Below are positions 11,709 to 23,304 of a DNA stretch of 64,000 bases, piece after piece. How positions within the stretch are numbered: position 1 is the first letter of the stretch; each line of letters begins with the position of its first letter. Source of the stretch: Mycolicibacter heraklionensis (lineage in GTDB: Bacteria > Actinomycetota > Actinomycetes > Mycobacteriales > Mycobacteriaceae). The position numbers and the translations under genes are program-made. The notes beneath the pieces were generated by a model. It searched no databases. It saw only the letters and a list, made by a program, of their open reading frames with translations, and had not been told where the DNA came from. Where the stretch lies: positions 186,001 through 250,000 of the forward strand of contig NZ_LDPO01000002.1 of assembly GCF_001021505.1 (NCBI RefSeq). The letters are read 5' to 3'.

Positions 11709-13290
11709 GATGCGACTCCCGCGGGGGTCTCGAGCGCGACTACTCCGTCGCGCAGCCGGATGGTGGAACTGCGGGCCTGACCGGGGTCGGCGGCCGGGTA
11801 TTCGGCCCGGTGGTGGCAGCCCCGGCTCTCGGTGCGAGCCGACGCCGCCGCTGCGACCACCCGGGCGGCCAGGGTCAGTGCGGCGTCCTCGACTCCGGCC
11901 CGGTCGGTGACGTGGCGTGCTTCGGCGCCCGCCAGCAGCTCCTGTAGCCGCGCGAGCCCGTGCGCGTCGCGGACCACCGAGGCGTCGCGTGACATCGCGT
12001 CCTGCAGGGTCTGCCGGTTCACCACGGCGTGCCCGGCGGTCTCGGGCAGCACGGCCTCGGTCCGGCCCACGGACGCCGAGTGCGCCGCGGCCGCAGCGCC
12101 GGCGCGGTCACCGACCACCAGCCCTTCCAGCAGGCTGTTGGAAGCCAGCCGGTTGGCGCCGTGCATGCCGGTCCGGCCCACCTCGCCGGCGGCGAACAAG
12201 CCGGGCAACTCGGTGCTGCCGGTGACGTCGGTGATCACGCCGCCACAGCTGTAATGTGCTCCCGGCACCACCGGAATCGGTTGGCGCACAGGGTCGATAC
12301 CGGCGTTCCGGCAGGCCGCGGTGACGGTCGGGAAGCGCTCCGCGAAGCCGTCGATCCCGCGAGCGTCGAGATACACACAGTCGTCGCCGGTCTCGCGCAG
12401 GCGAGCGTCGATGGCCCCCGCAACCACGTCGCGCGGAGCCAGGTCCCCCATCGGGTGCACCCCTTCGGTGATCGAGGCGCCGCGGGCGTCGATCAGCTTG
12501 GCGCCTTCCCCGCGTACCGCCTCGGTGATCAGCGGCCGGCGCCCACCGGTGGCGCTGCCGTTGCCGGCCCCCGAGAACAGCATCGTCGGGTGAAACTGGA
12601 TGAATTCCAGGTCGCTGACCGCGACTCCGGCCCACAGCGCCAGCGCCACCCCGTCGCCCGTCGCCCCACCGGGATTGGTGGTCGCCCGGTACAGGTGGCC
12701 CAGACCGCCGGTGGCCAGCACCACCGACGGAGCGTGGATCACACCGATCCCGTCGGCGTTGGCCACCAGCACACCGGTGACCCGATCGGCGTCGCGCAGG
12801 ATCTCACACACCACCTGACCGCAGCGCACATCCAGCGCGGCCGCGGCGTGGTCCAGGGCACGTTGCACCTCGGCTCCGGTCGCGTCGCCGCCGGCATGAA
12901 TGATGCGACGCCGTGAGTGCCCGCCCTCGCGGGTCAGCGCCCAGTTTCCGTCCGAATCCCGGTCGAACACCGCACCCGCAGCGGCGAGGTCGGAGACCGC
13001 ACGGTAGCCGTCGGCCACGATCGAGGTCACCGCGTCGCGGTCACACAATCCGCCACCGGCGGCCAGCGTGTCGGCGACGTGGGCGGCCACCGAGTCGTCG
13101 TGGCCCGGCAGTACCACCGCGATCCCGCCCTGGGCGTAGTGCGTTGCCGTCGCCGCCGAGCCCGCGGCGGATTTGCTGAGCACCACGACCTCGCGCCCGG
13201 CGCGGTGCGCGGCCCGCGCCGCCGCCAGCCCGCCGACGCCGGTGCCGATGACGACGACATCGGCCCGCTGCTGCCAGCTGGGACCAGCGG

Positions 13291-13294
<4 letters not shown>
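11705..13294 (-). CDS. nadB: L-aspartate oxidase NadB
   Basis: FAD enzyme that oxidises aspartate to iminoaspartate for quinolinate synthesis. 529 residues. The N-terminal dinucleotide fold [17 protein letters not shown] binds [44 protein letters not shown] and RGEGAKLID are succinate dehydrogenase/aspartate oxidase motifs; [36 protein letters not shown] is the C-terminal FAD loop. The stop overlaps the nadC start and its start overlaps the nadA stop, so the three genes are probably translationally coupled. Confidence 0.96.
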
Positions 13295-14343
<1,049 letters not shown>

Positions 14344-14365
14344 GAGTGACTCCTTCTCAAAACAG

Positions 14366-14388
14366 GTTTTCGACTTATAATCGAAAAC
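14366..14388. promoter_or_regulatory. NrtR operator and overlapping nrtR promoter
   Basis: A perfect inverted repeat, GTTTTCGA at 14366-14373 and TCGAAAAC at 14381-14388, with a 7-base centre. On the plus strand the centre forms a consensus -10 box TATAAT (14376-14381), 7 bases before the nrtR ATG, so nrtR probably makes a leaderless mRNA and represses itself. On the minus strand the repeat sits just upstream of the nadA ribosome site. The NrtR assignment follows from location between nadA and nrtR, which is known for mycobacteria. Confidence 0.85.
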
Positions 14389-15081
14389 ATGGTCCATACT
14401 AGCACCGCGCACGAAGTGCTCACGGTGGTCTTCCAGGTTGGTGGCCTTGACCAGCGCCGACCCCGACTCAACGTGCTGCTGTGGGAACGTGCGCGCGAAC
14501 CGCAGTCTGGCCGGTGGTCGCTGCCCGGTGGCCTGCTGCGCAATGACGAGGATGTCACGGCATCGGCCCGCCGCCAGCTGGCCGAAAAGGTCGACCTGCG
14601 TGAGATCGCCCACCTTGAGCAGCTGGCTGTGTTCTCCGACCCAGGCCGGGTGCCCGGCGTGCGCACCATCGCGTCGACGTTTCTGGGCTTGGTGCCCTCC
14701 CCTGCCGACCCCGAGCTACCGAGCGACACCCACTGGCATCCCGTCGACGACTTGCCGCCGATGGCGTTCGACCACGGGCCGATGGTGGCACACGCGCATA
14801 GTCGCCTAGTCGCCAAGATGTCGTATACGAACATTGGATTCGGCTTGGCGCCAACGGAATTCATCCTGTCGACACTGCGGGACATCTACAGCGTCGTATT
14901 GGGCTACCAGGTCGATGCCACCAACCTGCAGCGGGTGCTGGTGCGCCGCGGAGTGATCACCCGCACCGGCACCACCGCCCGTTCGGGACGTAGCGGGGGC
15001 CGTCCGGCGGCCCGATACCGGTTCACCGACTCCGAACTTCGCGTCACCGACGAATTCGCCGCATTGCGGCCGCCCGGGTGA
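14389..15081 (+). CDS. nrtR: NAD-synthesis repressor NrtR (Nudix-like domain plus winged helix)
   Basis: 230-residue regulator divergent from nadABC. Residues 1-150 form a Nudix-like fold ([21 protein letters not shown]), but the Nudix box is degenerate: the usual REUXEE is RRQLAEK at 61-67, so hydrolysis is unlikely and a ligand-sensing role (ADP-ribose or NAD in the family) fits. Residues about 160-225 form a winged helix ([31 protein letters not shown]). It should bind the palindrome directly upstream. ATG 14389 begins 7 bases after TATAAT. Confidence 0.9.
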   Translation: MVHTSTAHEVLTVVFQVGGLDQRRPRLNVLLWERAREPQSGRWSLPGGLLRNDEDVTASARRQLAEKVDLREIAHLEQLAVFSDPGRVPGVRTIASTFLGLVPSPADPELPSDTHWHPVDDLPPMAFDHGPMVAHAHSRLVAKMSYTNIGFGLAPTEFILSTLRDIYSVVLGYQVDATNLQRVLVRRGVITRTGTTARSGRSGGRPAARYRFTDSELRVTDEFAALRPPG

Positions 15082-15123
15082 GTCGACTGGAATCTTAACG
15101 CCCTCTTAAGCAACAATGCCGGG

Positions 15124-16461
15124 ATGGACGTCGACAGTCTGGCCCGCGAAACATCTGTCGAGTGGATCGGGCAGGCCCCGCATCAGCCGCTGCAATCCGG
15201 CGAACGCCCCCTGCAGCCGGCCGAGGACCCGTTCTATGAGCCACCGGCGGGCTTCCAGCACGCCGTGCCGGGCACCGTGCTGCGCTCCCGCGACGTCGAG
15301 CTGGCCTTTCTGGGCCTGATCCCGCAGCAGCTGCAGGCCACCCAGCTGCTCTACCGCACCGTCGACCGGAACGACGTCCCGCAGGTGACGGTGACGACCG
15401 TGGTGGTGCCCACCGATCGGGATCGGACCCGGCCGTGTCCGATCGTGTCGTATCAGTGCGCGATCGACGCGGTCGACGGCCGGTGTTTCCCGTCCTTTGC
15501 GCTGCGCCGCCGCGCCCGGGCGCACGGGTCTTTCACGCAGCTGGAATTCGTGCTGATCGCGGCCATCCTGTCGCAGGGGTGGGCGGTGTCGATCCCCGAC
15601 CATGAGGGCCGCTTCGGCCACTGGGGAGCACCGTATGAACCCGGCTACTACGTGCTCGACGGGCTACGCGCCGCGCTGAGTACCGACCAGCTGGACTTGT
15701 CCCCCGACGCCCCGGTGGGCCTGTGGGGTTATTCCGGCGGCGGCCTGTCCACGGCATGGGCGGCCGAGGTCTGCGCCGACTACGCCCCCGACCTCGACAT
15801 CGTCGGCGTTGCGCTCGGCTCACCGGTGGGCGACCTGGGCAACACCCTGTTACGACTGAACGGATCGTTCTGGTCGGGCCTGCCGGCACTCATGATCGCC
15901 GCCCTGAGGCGGGTCTACCCCGAACTCGACACGTTCGTCGAGGAACACGCCACCGCCGACGGACGTGCGCTGATGCGCAAGCTGGAGTCGACCAGTACCG
16001 CGGCCGCGGTACTGCGGCTACACCACCGTTCCCTGAGCTCCTACATCGACAAGCCGCTGAACGAACTGGTGGAGACCCCGGTGGTACAGCATGTCTTCAA
16101 TGACACCAGGCTGGGCGGCGCCGTGCCGACGCCGCCGGTGCTGATGCTGCAGGCCATCCACGACCAGGTGATCTCCGTCGACGACATCGACGCGCTCGCC
16201 GAGACCTACGCGGCCGGCGGCGCACGGCTGACCTACCACCGCGACCTGCTCAGCGAGCACATCCTGTTGCACCCGCTGTCGGCACCGATGGTGCTGGAGT
16301 GGCTGCGCGATCGGTTCGCCAACCGGCCGCTGCCGCAAGCACAGGTGAGCAGCGCGTGGCCGGCGCTGCTGAACCCCAAGACCTACCTCGGGCTGGTGCG
16401 CCTGGGCGTGATAGCGACCCGGGTGATCACCGGCGGGGCGGTGCGCCGACTTCCGCTGTGA
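15124..16461 (+). CDS. secretory-lipase-family hydrolase (Rv1592c-like)
   Basis: 445-residue alpha/beta hydrolase. Nucleophile Ser204 lies in [11 protein letters not shown]; candidate acid is the aspartate in QAIHDQVI and the histidine in [11 protein letters not shown]. The blocks [27 protein letters not shown] and [15 protein letters not shown] are shared with Rv1592c of M. tuberculosis, which occupies the same place next to nrtR. Despite the family name no clear signal peptide is seen at the N-terminus. The 3' end overlaps the convergent gene at 16427-17089 by 35 bp. Confidence 0.9.
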   Translation: MDVDSLARETSVEWIGQAPHQPLQSGERPLQPAEDPFYEPPAGFQHAVPGTVLRSRDVELAFLGLIPQQLQATQLLYRTVDRNDVPQVTVTTVVVPTDRDRTRPCPIVSYQCAIDAVDGRCFPSFALRRRARAHGSFTQLEFVLIAAILSQGWAVSIPDHEGRFGHWGAPYEPGYYVLDGLRAALSTDQLDLSPDAPVGLWGYSGGGLSTAWAAEVCADYAPDLDIVGVALGSPVGDLGNTLLRLNGSFWSGLPALMIAALRRVYPELDTFVEEHATADGRALMRKLESTSTAAAVLRLHHRSLSSYIDKPLNELVETPVVQHVFNDTRLGGAVPTPPVLMLQAIHDQVISVDDIDALAETYAAGGARLTYHRDLLSEHILLHPLSAPMVLEWLRDRFANRPLPQAQVSSAWPALLNPKTYLGLVRLGVIATRVITGGAVRRLPL

Positions 16462-17089
16462 CGGCCGGTTGCGGTCGCCGGACGGGTTCTGGCGGATAGC
16501 CGCCGAGGTCGTCACGGGTGCTCCACGTGGCGCACAGGCCGTACACCAGCGCCGCTGTGGCTGCCGGCAACAGTAGTGAGGCCGCAATCTGCAGCGGCGT
16601 GTGCCCGAAGAACACCGGCGGTCCCTCCGCCACGTAGTGCACCCGGTGGTCGGGACTCACCGGTGCGGCATCCACGTCGATGGTGCCGTAGCGGCGGTGC
16701 ACCAGGACGGTGCCGGTCAGCACCGCCAGCGCCGCCCCGGCGCTCAGCCCCACCGACAGGCTCGCGATCATGCCCGGTCCCCGATGCGCCCGCCACTGCC
16801 AGGCCAGCGTGGCCGACACCACCGCCACCACGCTCAACAGTCCGAGCAGCAGGCACGGTGCGATGAAAAAGTGCTCGGCTTCGTTGCCCAGGTAGGCCTG
16901 CACCCGTTCTCCGCTGCGGGTCAGTGCCACCACGCCGTGAATGGGCGGGGCCACCCACGCCCACAACGCGCCCACCGGCGGGCCGACGGCGGTCAGCCCG
17001 GCCGCCATCAAGAAGAACGCCCGAGTCCGGGTGGTACGTGGGGCAGGCTCTCGTCGAGCGACCTCGCCGACTGCCGACGGTTCAACCAC
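16427..17089 (-). CDS. four-helix membrane protein (DUF2567-like, Rv1591-like)
   Basis: 220 residues with four probable membrane helices: ALWAWV-flanked [20 protein letters not shown] near the N-terminus, [47 protein letters not shown] and [19 protein letters not shown]. Start GTG 17089 follows a purine-rich AGGGGAAGG and gives the length of the M. tuberculosis neighbour of the lipase. Function unknown. The tail runs convergently into the lipase gene. Confidence 0.8.
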   Translation of the reverse strand: MVEPSAVGEVARREPAPRTTRTRAFFLMAAGLTAVGPPVGALWAWVAPPIHGVVALTRSGERVQAYLGNEAEHFFIAPCLLLGLLSVVAVVSATLAWQWRAHRGPGMIASLSVGLSAGAALAVLTGTVLVHRRYGTIDVDAAPVSPDHRVHYVAEGPPVFFGHTPLQIAASLLLPAATAALVYGLCATWSTRDDLGGYPPEPVRRPQPAVTAEVGAPPRR

Positions 17090-17214
17090 CTGCCCACACC
17101 TTCCCCTCGAACGGTCGACCAACCCTACCGGGCCGCCCGGACCCATCCGGGCGCCCCCAATTCGTAGGGAAACGCCTGATTCACCGCCGTTGGCCGAATC
17201 GATACGGTCGGCTC

Positions 17215-17751
17215 ATGGTCGAACTCGACAAGCCCGGGGCGTCAAGATTGGTGCCGTTGCTGCTGTGCTCGGTGTTGTGCGGGGCGGTCGCCTGCGGATC
17301 AGGCGCGCGCGACAGCGATTCCGGCAAGCGCGACAGCAAACCCGACAGGAACGCCTCGAGCGCTGCTGCCGCACCCATCGACGCCTGCGCGATGGTGCCG
17401 GCCCAGGACATCGCTGCGCTGCTCGGCACGACGGTTCAGGGGAAGTCCACGTCGATCCGTCCGGACATGGGCGAATGCACGTGGGAGAACCGGGAGACCT
17501 ACGAATCGGTGTCGCTGGAAATCGGTAATCCCGGAACCGCGCCCAACAACACGTTGCCGCCCGTCGATCCGGTGTACGGCTTCACCCCCGGACCCGACGG
17601 CATGCGCTACATGGGTTCCGGGCAAGTCGGGTTCGCCGCCGGCGGCCGGTCGAACACGGTGCAGGTGGCGGTGCTGAGGCTGTCCGCCGACGAAGCCAAC
17701 GCCGCTGCGGTGGACCTGGCGCGCAAAGTCCTGCCGAAGGTCCCGTCCTAA
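17215..17751 (+). CDS. lipoprotein, DUF3558-like
   Basis: 178 residues. The N-terminus has a hydrophobic stretch (LVPLLLCSVLCGAVAC) ending in a lipobox-like GAVAC before GSG, followed by a charged linker and a globular domain with two cysteines (IDACAMVP and GECTW), the pattern of mycobacterial DUF3558 lipoproteins. Start ATG 17215. It would be anchored outside the cytoplasmic membrane. Substrate or partner unknown. The lipobox has alanine at -3 rather than leucine, so lipidation is probable but not certain. Confidence 0.75.
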   Translation: MVELDKPGASRLVPLLLCSVLCGAVACGSGARDSDSGKRDSKPDRNASSAAAAPIDACAMVPAQDIAALLGTTVQGKSTSIRPDMGECTWENRETYESVSLEIGNPGTAPNNTLPPVDPVYGFTPGPDGMRYMGSGQVGFAAGGRSNTVQVAVLRLSADEANAAAVDLARKVLPKVPS

Positions 17752-17772
17752 CGGCGTCGGTCAACGCGCCGC

Positions 17773-18012
17773 TCAGCGCTGCGACTCGAGCTCGGTCGAA
17801 TCCACCAGGCCGTGCCGCGAACACTTGGCCCACCAACCGTCCGGGCGCACCTGCACCATCATCCGGCGTCCGCAGGAGGCGCAGAATCGCGGCGGCTCCA
17901 GGCCCAGCTGGGCGGCGGTGGGCAGCGATGCCCCGGCGGGATCGTCGATCTGTACCCCGGTGTAGACATTGTAGACGCCGGCTCCAACCGGAGCGGGCAG
18001 GTCGCGCACCAT
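17773..18012 (-). CDS. bsaP: biotin synthase auxiliary protein BsaP
   Basis: 79-residue small protein with three cysteines, Cys44 and Cys47 in FCASCGRRM and Cys64 in [10 protein letters not shown], suitable for holding an iron-sulfur cluster. The gene directly follows bioB and its ATG overlaps the bioB stop by one base (TGATG). The same pair (Rv1589-Rv1590) occurs in M. tuberculosis, where the small protein supports biotin synthase activity. Length and cysteine spacing agree with that family. Confidence 0.88.
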   Translation of the reverse strand: MVRDLPAPVGAGVYNVYTGVQIDDPAGASLPTAAQLGLEPPRFCASCGRRMMVQVRPDGWWAKCSRHGLVDSTELESQR

Positions 18013-19010
18013 CACAGGGTGGCGTTGAGTGCCTTGATCGGCATCTGCAGATCGTCGAGCAGTTCCAGGTCGGTCTCGGCCGGCCGGCCCAGGGTGGTCA
18101 GGTAGTTGCCGACGATGATGGCGTTGATACCGCCCAGGATGCCCTGTTTGGCGCCCAAGTCGCCCAGCGTGATCTCCCGGCCGCCCGCGAAGCGCAGCAT
18201 GGTGCGCGGCAGGGCCAGTCGGAACGCGGCGACGGCCCGCAGCGCGTCGGCGGCCGGCAGCACCTCCAAGTCGCCGAACGGGGTGCCCGGGCGCGGGTTG
18301 AGGAAGTTCAGCGGGACTTCGTCGGGGTTCAGCTCGGCCAGATCGGCGGCGAACTCCGCGCGCTGCTCCAGCGTCTCGCCCATGCCGAGGATGCCGCCGG
18401 AGCAGACCTCCATGCCGGCCTTGGCCACCATGCGCAGGGTCTCCCAGCGCTCTTCCCAGGTGTGGGTGGTGACGACGTTGGGAAAGTGCGACCGGGCGGT
18501 CTCCAAGTTGTGGTTGTAGCGGTGCACGCCCATCGCGGCCAGCTTGTCCACGTGCCTCTGGGTCAACATGCCCAGCGAACAGGCGATCTGGATGTCGACT
18601 TCGTTGCGGATGGCTTCGATACCCGCGGCGACCTGGGCCAGCAGTCGCTCGTCGGGCCCGCGTACCGCGGCGACGATGCAGAATTCGGTGGCGCCGGTCT
18701 TGGCCGTCTGCTTGGCCGCCTCGACCAGGCTGGGAATATCCAGCCAGGCGCTGCGCACGGGTGAGGAGAACAGCCCGGACTGCGAGCAGAAGTGACAATC
18801 CTCCGGGCAGCCACCGGTTTTCAGGCTGATGATGCCCTCGACCTCGATCTCCGGGCCGCACCACCGCATCCGCACTTCGTGGGCCAACGCCAGCAGCTCA
18901 TCGAGTCGGTCGTCGGGCAGCTGCAGCACTTCGAGAACCTGATCCCGACGCAACGCCTCGCCGCGCTCCAGTACCTGTTCCCGGGCCAATGCCAGGATGT
19001 CGTCGGTCAC
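18012..19010 (-). CDS. bioB: biotin synthase BioB
   Basis: Radical SAM enzyme that inserts sulfur into dethiobiotin; 332 residues. The [4Fe-4S] motif is [11 protein letters not shown], and [24 protein letters not shown] and [15 protein letters not shown] are family blocks. Start GTG 19010 has GAGGGGAG five bases upstream; a TTG at 19025 would add five residues. Transcription is from the divergent gap with bioQ, which carries a BioQ box. Confidence 0.95.
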   Translation of the reverse strand: MTDDILALAREQVLERGEALRRDQVLEVLQLPDDRLDELLALAHEVRMRWCGPEIEVEGIISLKTGGCPEDCHFCSQSGLFSSPVRSAWLDIPSLVEAAKQTAKTGATEFCIVAAVRGPDERLLAQVAAGIEAIRNEVDIQIACSLGMLTQRHVDKLAAMGVHRYNHNLETARSHFPNVVTTHTWEERWETLRMVAKAGMEVCSGGILGMGETLEQRAEFAADLAELNPDEVPLNFLNPRPGTPFGDLEVLPAADALRAVAAFRLALPRTMLRFAGGREITLGDLGAKQGILGGINAIIVGNYLTTLGRPAETDLELLDDLQMPIKALNATL

Positions 19011-19029
19011 GCGCGCTCCCCTCAAGACT

Positions 19030-19047
19030 TGAACGGTGTTCAGGTTA
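19030..19047. promoter_or_regulatory. BioQ box and overlapping bioB/bioQ promoters
   Basis: Palindrome TGAACGGTGTTCA (19030-19042) between bioB and bioQ. Toward bioB, the hexamer TAACCT (19047-19042, minus strand) abuts the box. Toward bioQ, TAGGCT (19046-19051) lies 6 bases before the GTG start, giving a leaderless message. The operator therefore controls both directions. A 13-bp palindrome of the TGAAC-N3-GTTCA type fits the motif described for BioQ in Corynebacteriales. Confidence 0.85.
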
Positions 19048-19057
19048 GGCTAGCGGG

Positions 19058-19633
19058 GTGCAGCTGCACAAACCTGACGTGGTCGCCGCGGCGACCACCA
19101 TCCTGGACGACTACGGCATCGCCGATCTGTCGATGCGCCGGCTGGCGCGCGAGCTCAATGTCAGCCCCAGCGCGCTGTACTGGCATTTCGCCAACAAGCA
19201 GCAGCTACTGGGTGCGGTCGCCGACCGCGTGTTGGCTCCCGCCTGTGCAGACCCCGGCCCGGGCAGCTGGCAGTGGCGAATCCAGACCGTGGGCGAGCGA
19301 CTGCGGGATGCGCTGCTGTCCCACACCGACGGCGCCGAACTGGTGTCGGCCAGCATGGCGGCGGGCCAGTCCCGGGCGGCCACCGACGTCCTGGCGCTGC
19401 TGGCGGAGGCGGCGACGGCCGCGGGCGTGCACCCCGATCAGGCCGGGCAGGTCGCCCGCACCGTCGTCTACTACGTCTTGGGATTCACCGCCGATGAGCA
19501 GTCCCGCCTGCAGTGGGACGCCGCCGGCGCCGCCGAGATCACGCCCGAGGCCGACCCCAGCAGTGCGTTCGCATTCGGGCTGGGGTTGTTGATCGACGGC
19601 TTGGCGGCGCGCGCAGGGCTCATCGTCAGCTGA
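19058..19633 (+). CDS. bioQ: TetR-family biotin repressor BioQ
   Basis: 191-residue TetR protein. The N-terminal helix-turn-helix is clear (IADLSMRRLARELNVSPSALYWHF, residues about 21-44), followed by a helical ligand domain of the TetR_C type. Divergent from bioB, with a palindrome between them and a matching one upstream of bioF-bioD, which is the expected regulon of BioQ. GTG start, leaderless. I infer BioQ from context; the DNA-binding domain alone only says TetR. Confidence 0.8.
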   Translation: MQLHKPDVVAAATTILDDYGIADLSMRRLARELNVSPSALYWHFANKQQLLGAVADRVLAPACADPGPGSWQWRIQTVGERLRDALLSHTDGAELVSASMAAGQSRAATDVLALLAEAATAAGVHPDQAGQVARTVVYYVLGFTADEQSRLQWDAAGAAEITPEADPSSAFAFGLGLLIDGLAARAGLIVS

Positions 19634-20132
19634 TCGGATATTCGTTGCGCGCGTTGCCATCCCACCGTCGCAGCCCGACAAACCGCCCGGTGATGTCGGA
19701 CCGGCCGGCGATGCGCTGAGCCCGGCCCAACTGAGCCGGACCGACCCGGCGGGCCAGCGTGGTGTGCGCCGTCCACTGGCCGGGCGCCACGTTGGCCATC
19801 GGGCCGGGAATCAGATGGGGCGCACACAACCGGTACACCCGCTCGTGCAGCTCCAGCAGTGCCGACGTCGGCACCACCAGCCGTGCCAGCACCCCGTGGG
19901 AACGGCCGAAGATCAGCGTCGCGCCCAGGGTGCAGTCCATCGGCAGTAGGTCGGCAACCGTCGACAGCGCGGCGTCGACCTGCGGATCGATGCGCTGGGC
20001 GACCACCAGGGTGACGTGCGGGCGGGCGGCCGGCGCCTGACTGGGCACCCCGGCGGCGGTCAGGTCGGTCCAGATCCGCCGGACCGCGGTCTCGGTGTCG
20101 GCGTCAAAGACCAGCTCGATCGAGTGCACCAC
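19626..20132 (-). CDS. 2'-5' RNA ligase-like 2H phosphoesterase
   Basis: 168 residues with the two HxT motifs of the 2H superfamily: HVT in ARPHVTLVVA near residue 40 and HTT in WTAHTTLARR near residue 122. The family cleaves or makes 2',5' or cyclic phosphate bonds in RNA or nucleotides; the actual substrate here is unknown. It lies 3 bp after bioD and is probably part of bioF-bioD, as is its M. tuberculosis counterpart Rv1571. Its 3' end overlaps that of bioQ by 8 bp. Confidence 0.82.
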   Translation of the reverse strand: MVHSIELVFDADTETAVRRIWTDLTAAGVPSQAPAARPHVTLVVAQRIDPQVDAALSTVADLLPMDCTLGATLIFGRSHGVLARLVVPTSALLELHERVYRLCAPHLIPGPMANVAPGQWTAHTTLARRVGPAQLGRAQRIAGRSDITGRFVGLRRWDGNARNEYPIS

Positions 20133-20135
20133 CGC

Positions 20136-20816
20136 TCAGCCCGCCAGGGTGCGCACCCAGTCGGTGTCGAACGCTGAAGTGCTCATGGCGGCGAAGTCCG
20201 CGGCACCCAGCGCCCCGGCCCCTGCCGGCAGCACGGCGCGCACCGGCGCCAGCCGGGCCAATGCCCCGCGATTGCTGGTGGCGGCCGGACCGGGCTGCGC
20301 CGGCCAACTGCCGATCACCAATCCGGCGCACGATAATCCTTGCCCGGCAAGCGCTTCCAGGGTCAATGCGGTGTGGTTCAGGGTGCCCAGCTCAGCGTCG
20401 ACCACCACGAGTACGGCGGCGCCGAGGTCGACGGCCAGATCGCGCAGGGTGACGCCGTCGGCGGCCAGCTCGACCAGCAGGCCGCCGGCGCCCTCCACCA
20501 GGGTCAGTCGCCCCGGCTGGTCGCCCTCGCGGATCAGCGCCAGCAGCTCCGCCCGGGTCGGCAGCGCCATGCCGGCCTGTTCGGCCGCGGCGACCGGGGC
20601 CAGCGGCGCCGGGTAGCGGGCGGCGGCGAACAGTTCGGTGACTCCCGACAGCCGGCCGACCTCGGCCAGGTCGTCGTCGCCGTCGGCGGTGCCGGTCTGG
20701 ACCGGCTTGCACACCGCCACGTCCAGGCCCGCCTGCCGGACGGCGCCGGCCAGCGCAGCGGTGGCGATCGTCTTGCCCACCCCGGTGCCGGTGCCGGTGA
20801 TGAACAGGACGGTCAT
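20136..20816 (-). CDS. bioD: dethiobiotin synthetase BioD
   Basis: ATP-dependent ureido ring closure, third step of biotin assembly. 226 residues. P-loop [12 protein letters not shown] at the N-terminus, [14 protein letters not shown] with the catalytic lysine, [12 protein letters not shown] as the second nucleotide motif. The ATG overlaps the bioF stop by 4 bases. Confidence 0.95.
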   Translation of the reverse strand: MTVLFITGTGTGVGKTIATAALAGAVRQAGLDVAVCKPVQTGTADGDDDLAEVGRLSGVTELFAAARYPAPLAPVAAAEQAGMALPTRAELLALIREGDQPGRLTLVEGAGGLLVELAADGVTLRDLAVDLGAAVLVVVDAELGTLNHTALTLEALAGQGLSCAGLVIGSWPAQPGPAATSNRGALARLAPVRAVLPAGAGALGAADFAAMSTSAFDTDWVRTLAG

Positions 20817-21970
20817 GACGACAAGGCGGGATGGTCGCGCAGCACGTCGCGCAGCACCCGTCGCGCCAGCTCCAGATCATCGGCGGTCAGCGAAGCCCGC
20901 GCGGTCAACCGCAGCCGCGACGTGCCGGCCGGTACGGTGGGCGGCCGGAAACAGCCGACCCGCACCCCGGCATCCAGGCAGGCGGTCGCGGCGGCCACCG
21001 CCGCCTCCGCCTCGCCGAGAATGACCGAGACCACCGCGGATTCCGGCTGGTGGTCCAGCCCGCAGATCTCGGCCAGCACGCCGGCGTGCCGCAGTACGTC
21101 GCCGGCGCGGGACGGCTCGGCGACCAGCACATCCAGGGCGGCCGACGCCGAACCGAGCGCCGCCGGGGCCAGGCCGGTGTCGAAGATGAAGGTGCGGGCG
21201 GCATCGATGAGGTGGTCACGAACCTCGACGGGCCCCAGCACCGCGCCGCCCTGACTGCCCAGGGCCTTGGACAACGTCGTGGTGATCACCACATCGGGCG
21301 CCCCGGCCAGCCCGACTTCGTGCACCAGCCCGCGGCCGCCGGTGCCGCGCACGCCCAGCGCATGCGCCTCATCGACGATGAGCAGCGCGCCGTGCCGGCG
21401 ACACACCTCGTGCAGCTGCCGCAGCGGGGCCAGCGCACCGTCAGTGCTGAACACCGACTCGGTGAGTACCACGGCGCGTTCTTCGGTCCGGCCCGCCAGT
21501 GCGGCGCCGACCGCATCCACGTCACGGTGACCGGTGACGACGACCCGCGCCTTCGACAGCCGGCAGGCATCCACCAGAGATGCGTGACAGTAGGCGTCGG
21601 ACACCAGCAGCGAACCCGGACCGGACAGGCTGACCACCGCACCGAGGTTGGCGGTGTAGCCCGACGAAAACACCAAACCCGCTGGCGCGCCGACGAAATC
21701 GGCCAACTGCTGTTCGAACTGCTGATGCAGTTCGGTGTTGCCGGTCACCAGACGCGACCCCCCGGCGCCGCCGCCCCAGGTCTGCAGCGCCTCGATGCCG
21801 CCGGCGATGACAGCCGGGTGGGTGGCCAGGCCGAGGTAGTCGTTGGACGCCAGGTCCAGTTCGCCTGTGACCACGGGCCGCACCCGCAGTGAACGTCGCA
21901 GGCCGGCCTGGCGACGCCGCTGCTCCACCTCGGCCAGCCAGGCCAGTGGCGACACATCGGTGCGGGTCAC
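20813..21970 (-). CDS. bioF: 8-amino-7-oxononanoate synthase BioF
   Basis: PLP enzyme joining pimeloyl thioester and alanine; 385 residues. PLP lysine is Lys235 in [25 protein letters not shown] contains the PLP-ring aspartate and [10 protein letters not shown] the PLP phosphate loop. Start GTG 21970 follows AGGGAG with a 6-base gap. A BioQ box and -10 element lie 32-49 bases upstream, so bioF can be transcribed independently of bioA. Confidence 0.95.
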   Translation of the reverse strand: MTRTDVSPLAWLAEVEQRRRQAGLRRSLRVRPVVTGELDLASNDYLGLATHPAVIAGGIEALQTWGGGAGGSRLVTGNTELHQQFEQQLADFVGAPAGLVFSSGYTANLGAVVSLSGPGSLLVSDAYCHASLVDACRLSKARVVVTGHRDVDAVGAALAGRTEERAVVLTESVFSTDGALAPLRQLHEVCRRHGALLIVDEAHALGVRGTGGRGLVHEVGLAGAPDVVITTTLSKALGSQGGAVLGPVEVRDHLIDAARTFIFDTGLAPAALGSASAALDVLVAEPSRAGDVLRHAGVLAEICGLDHQPESAVVSVILGEAEAAVAAATACLDAGVRVGCFRPPTVPAGTSRLRLTARASLTADDLELARRVLRDVLRDHPALSS

Positions 21971-22001
21971 GCGGCGCTCCCTGTGCGGTCTCGAGAAGAC
22001 T

Positions 22002-22019
22002 TGAACACCGTTCAGGCTA
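22002..22019 (-). promoter_or_regulatory. internal BioQ box that includes the bioA stop codon
   Basis: Minus strand reads TAGCCT (22019-22014, -10 type) running into TGAACGGTGTTCA (22014-22002). The first three bases of the box are the TGA stop of bioA. The core and its flanks match the bioB/bioQ box base for base over much of the region, including the CAAGTCTT that follows. It should drive and repress bioF-bioD. Confidence 0.85.
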
Positions 22020-23304
22020 AGGCATGCACGACGCCCACCATCGCGCTGCCGATCCGGGCGATCTCCTCGGGCGTACAGACGTAGGGCGGCATCGCATAGA
22101 CCAGGTTGCGGAACGGGCGCAGCCACACCCCGTGGGCCAGCGCGGCTTGCGTGGCAACGGCCAGGTCCACCGGCTCCCGGCATTCGATGACCCCGATGGC
22201 GCCGCAGACCCGAACATCGGCGACTCCGGGCAGCTCACGCGCGGGTGCCAGGGCGGCGGTCAACCCGGCGCCGATCCCGGCGACCGACGCGCGCCAGTCC
22301 TGACGCAGCAACAGCTCGGTGCTGGCCACCGAGACGGCGCAGGCCAGCGGGTTCGCCATGAACGTCGGCCCGTGCATCAGTGCGCCGGCCTCGCCGCCGC
22401 TGATCGTGTGGGCGATCTCGGTGCCGCACAGGGTGGCAGCCAGGCTGAGATAGCCGCCGGTCAGGGCCTTGCCGACACACATGATGTCGGGGCTCACGCC
22501 CACGTGGTCGGCGGCGAAGAGCTCACCGGTGCGGCCGAATCCGGTGGCGATCTCGTCGAAGATCAGCAGTACGCCCTGGCGGGTGCAGGCGTCGCGCAGG
22601 TCGGCCAGGTAACGCGGATCGTGGAAACGCATACCGCCGGCGCCCTGCACCACCGGTTCCACGACCACGGCCGCCACCTCATCGCGGTGTTGTTCCAGCT
22701 GCGCCTCGAACGCCGCGCTGTAATCCGGGTCGTACTCGCGGGGCACCTGCGGGGCGAACAGCTGAGCCACCAAGACATCACGCCACAGCGAGTGCATGCC
22801 GCCGTCGGGGTCGCAGATGCTCATCGGGGTGAAGGTGTCGCCGTGATAGCCGCCGCGCCAGGTCATCAGCCGGTGTTTGGCGCCGCGGCCGCGCGCGCGC
22901 CAGTACTGCAGCGCCATCTTGACCGCTACCTCCACCGACACCGAACCCGAGTCGGAGAAGAACACCGTGTCCAGCCCCGCCGGGGTGATCTCCACCAGCA
23001 GCTGAGCCAGCCGGGCTGCGGGTTCGTGGGTGAGCCCGCCGAACATCACGTGGCTCATGGTGCCCAGTTGGGCCGTCAGCGCGGCATCCAGTTCGGGGTG
23101 GCCGTGGCCGTGGATCGCGGTCCACCAGGAGCTCATCGCGTCGAGTACGTCGACCGCCGCACCGTCGACGGCCAGGGTCAGGTAGGCGCCCCGGGCGGCC
23201 AGCGCCACCATGGGCCTAGGAAATTCGGCGCCGATCGTGCTGTAGGGGTGCCACAGGTGTGCGGCGTCGATCGCGCTGATCTGGTCGGGACTCAACGCGG
23301 GCAT
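22012..23304 (-). CDS. bioA: adenosylmethionine-8-amino-7-oxononanoate aminotransferase BioA
   Basis: PLP transaminase that uses SAM as amino donor; 430 residues. Lys279 in [14 protein letters not shown] is the PLP lysine; [39 protein letters not shown] and [13 protein letters not shown] are family blocks. I start at ATG 23304 (MPALSPDQ), in line with M. tuberculosis BioA; an upstream start in the same frame exists. No BioQ box is visible upstream of bioA itself. Confidence 0.95.
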   Translation of the reverse strand: MPALSPDQISAIDAAHLWHPYSTIGAEFPRPMVALAARGAYLTLAVDGAAVDVLDAMSSWWTAIHGHGHPELDAALTAQLGTMSHVMFGGLTHEPAARLAQLLVEITPAGLDTVFFSDSGSVSVEVAVKMALQYWRARGRGAKHRLMTWRGGYHGDTFTPMSICDPDGGMHSLWRDVLVAQLFAPQVPREYDPDYSAAFEAQLEQHRDEVAAVVVEPVVQGAGGMRFHDPRYLADLRDACTRQGVLLIFDEIATGFGRTGELFAADHVGVSPDIMCVGKALTGGYLSLAATLCGTEIAHTISGGEAGALMHGPTFMANPLACAVSVASTELLLRQDWRASVAGIGAGLTAALAPARELPGVADVRVCGAIGVIECREPVDLAVATQAALAHGVWLRPFRNLVYAMPPYVCTPEEIARIGSAMVGVVHALA

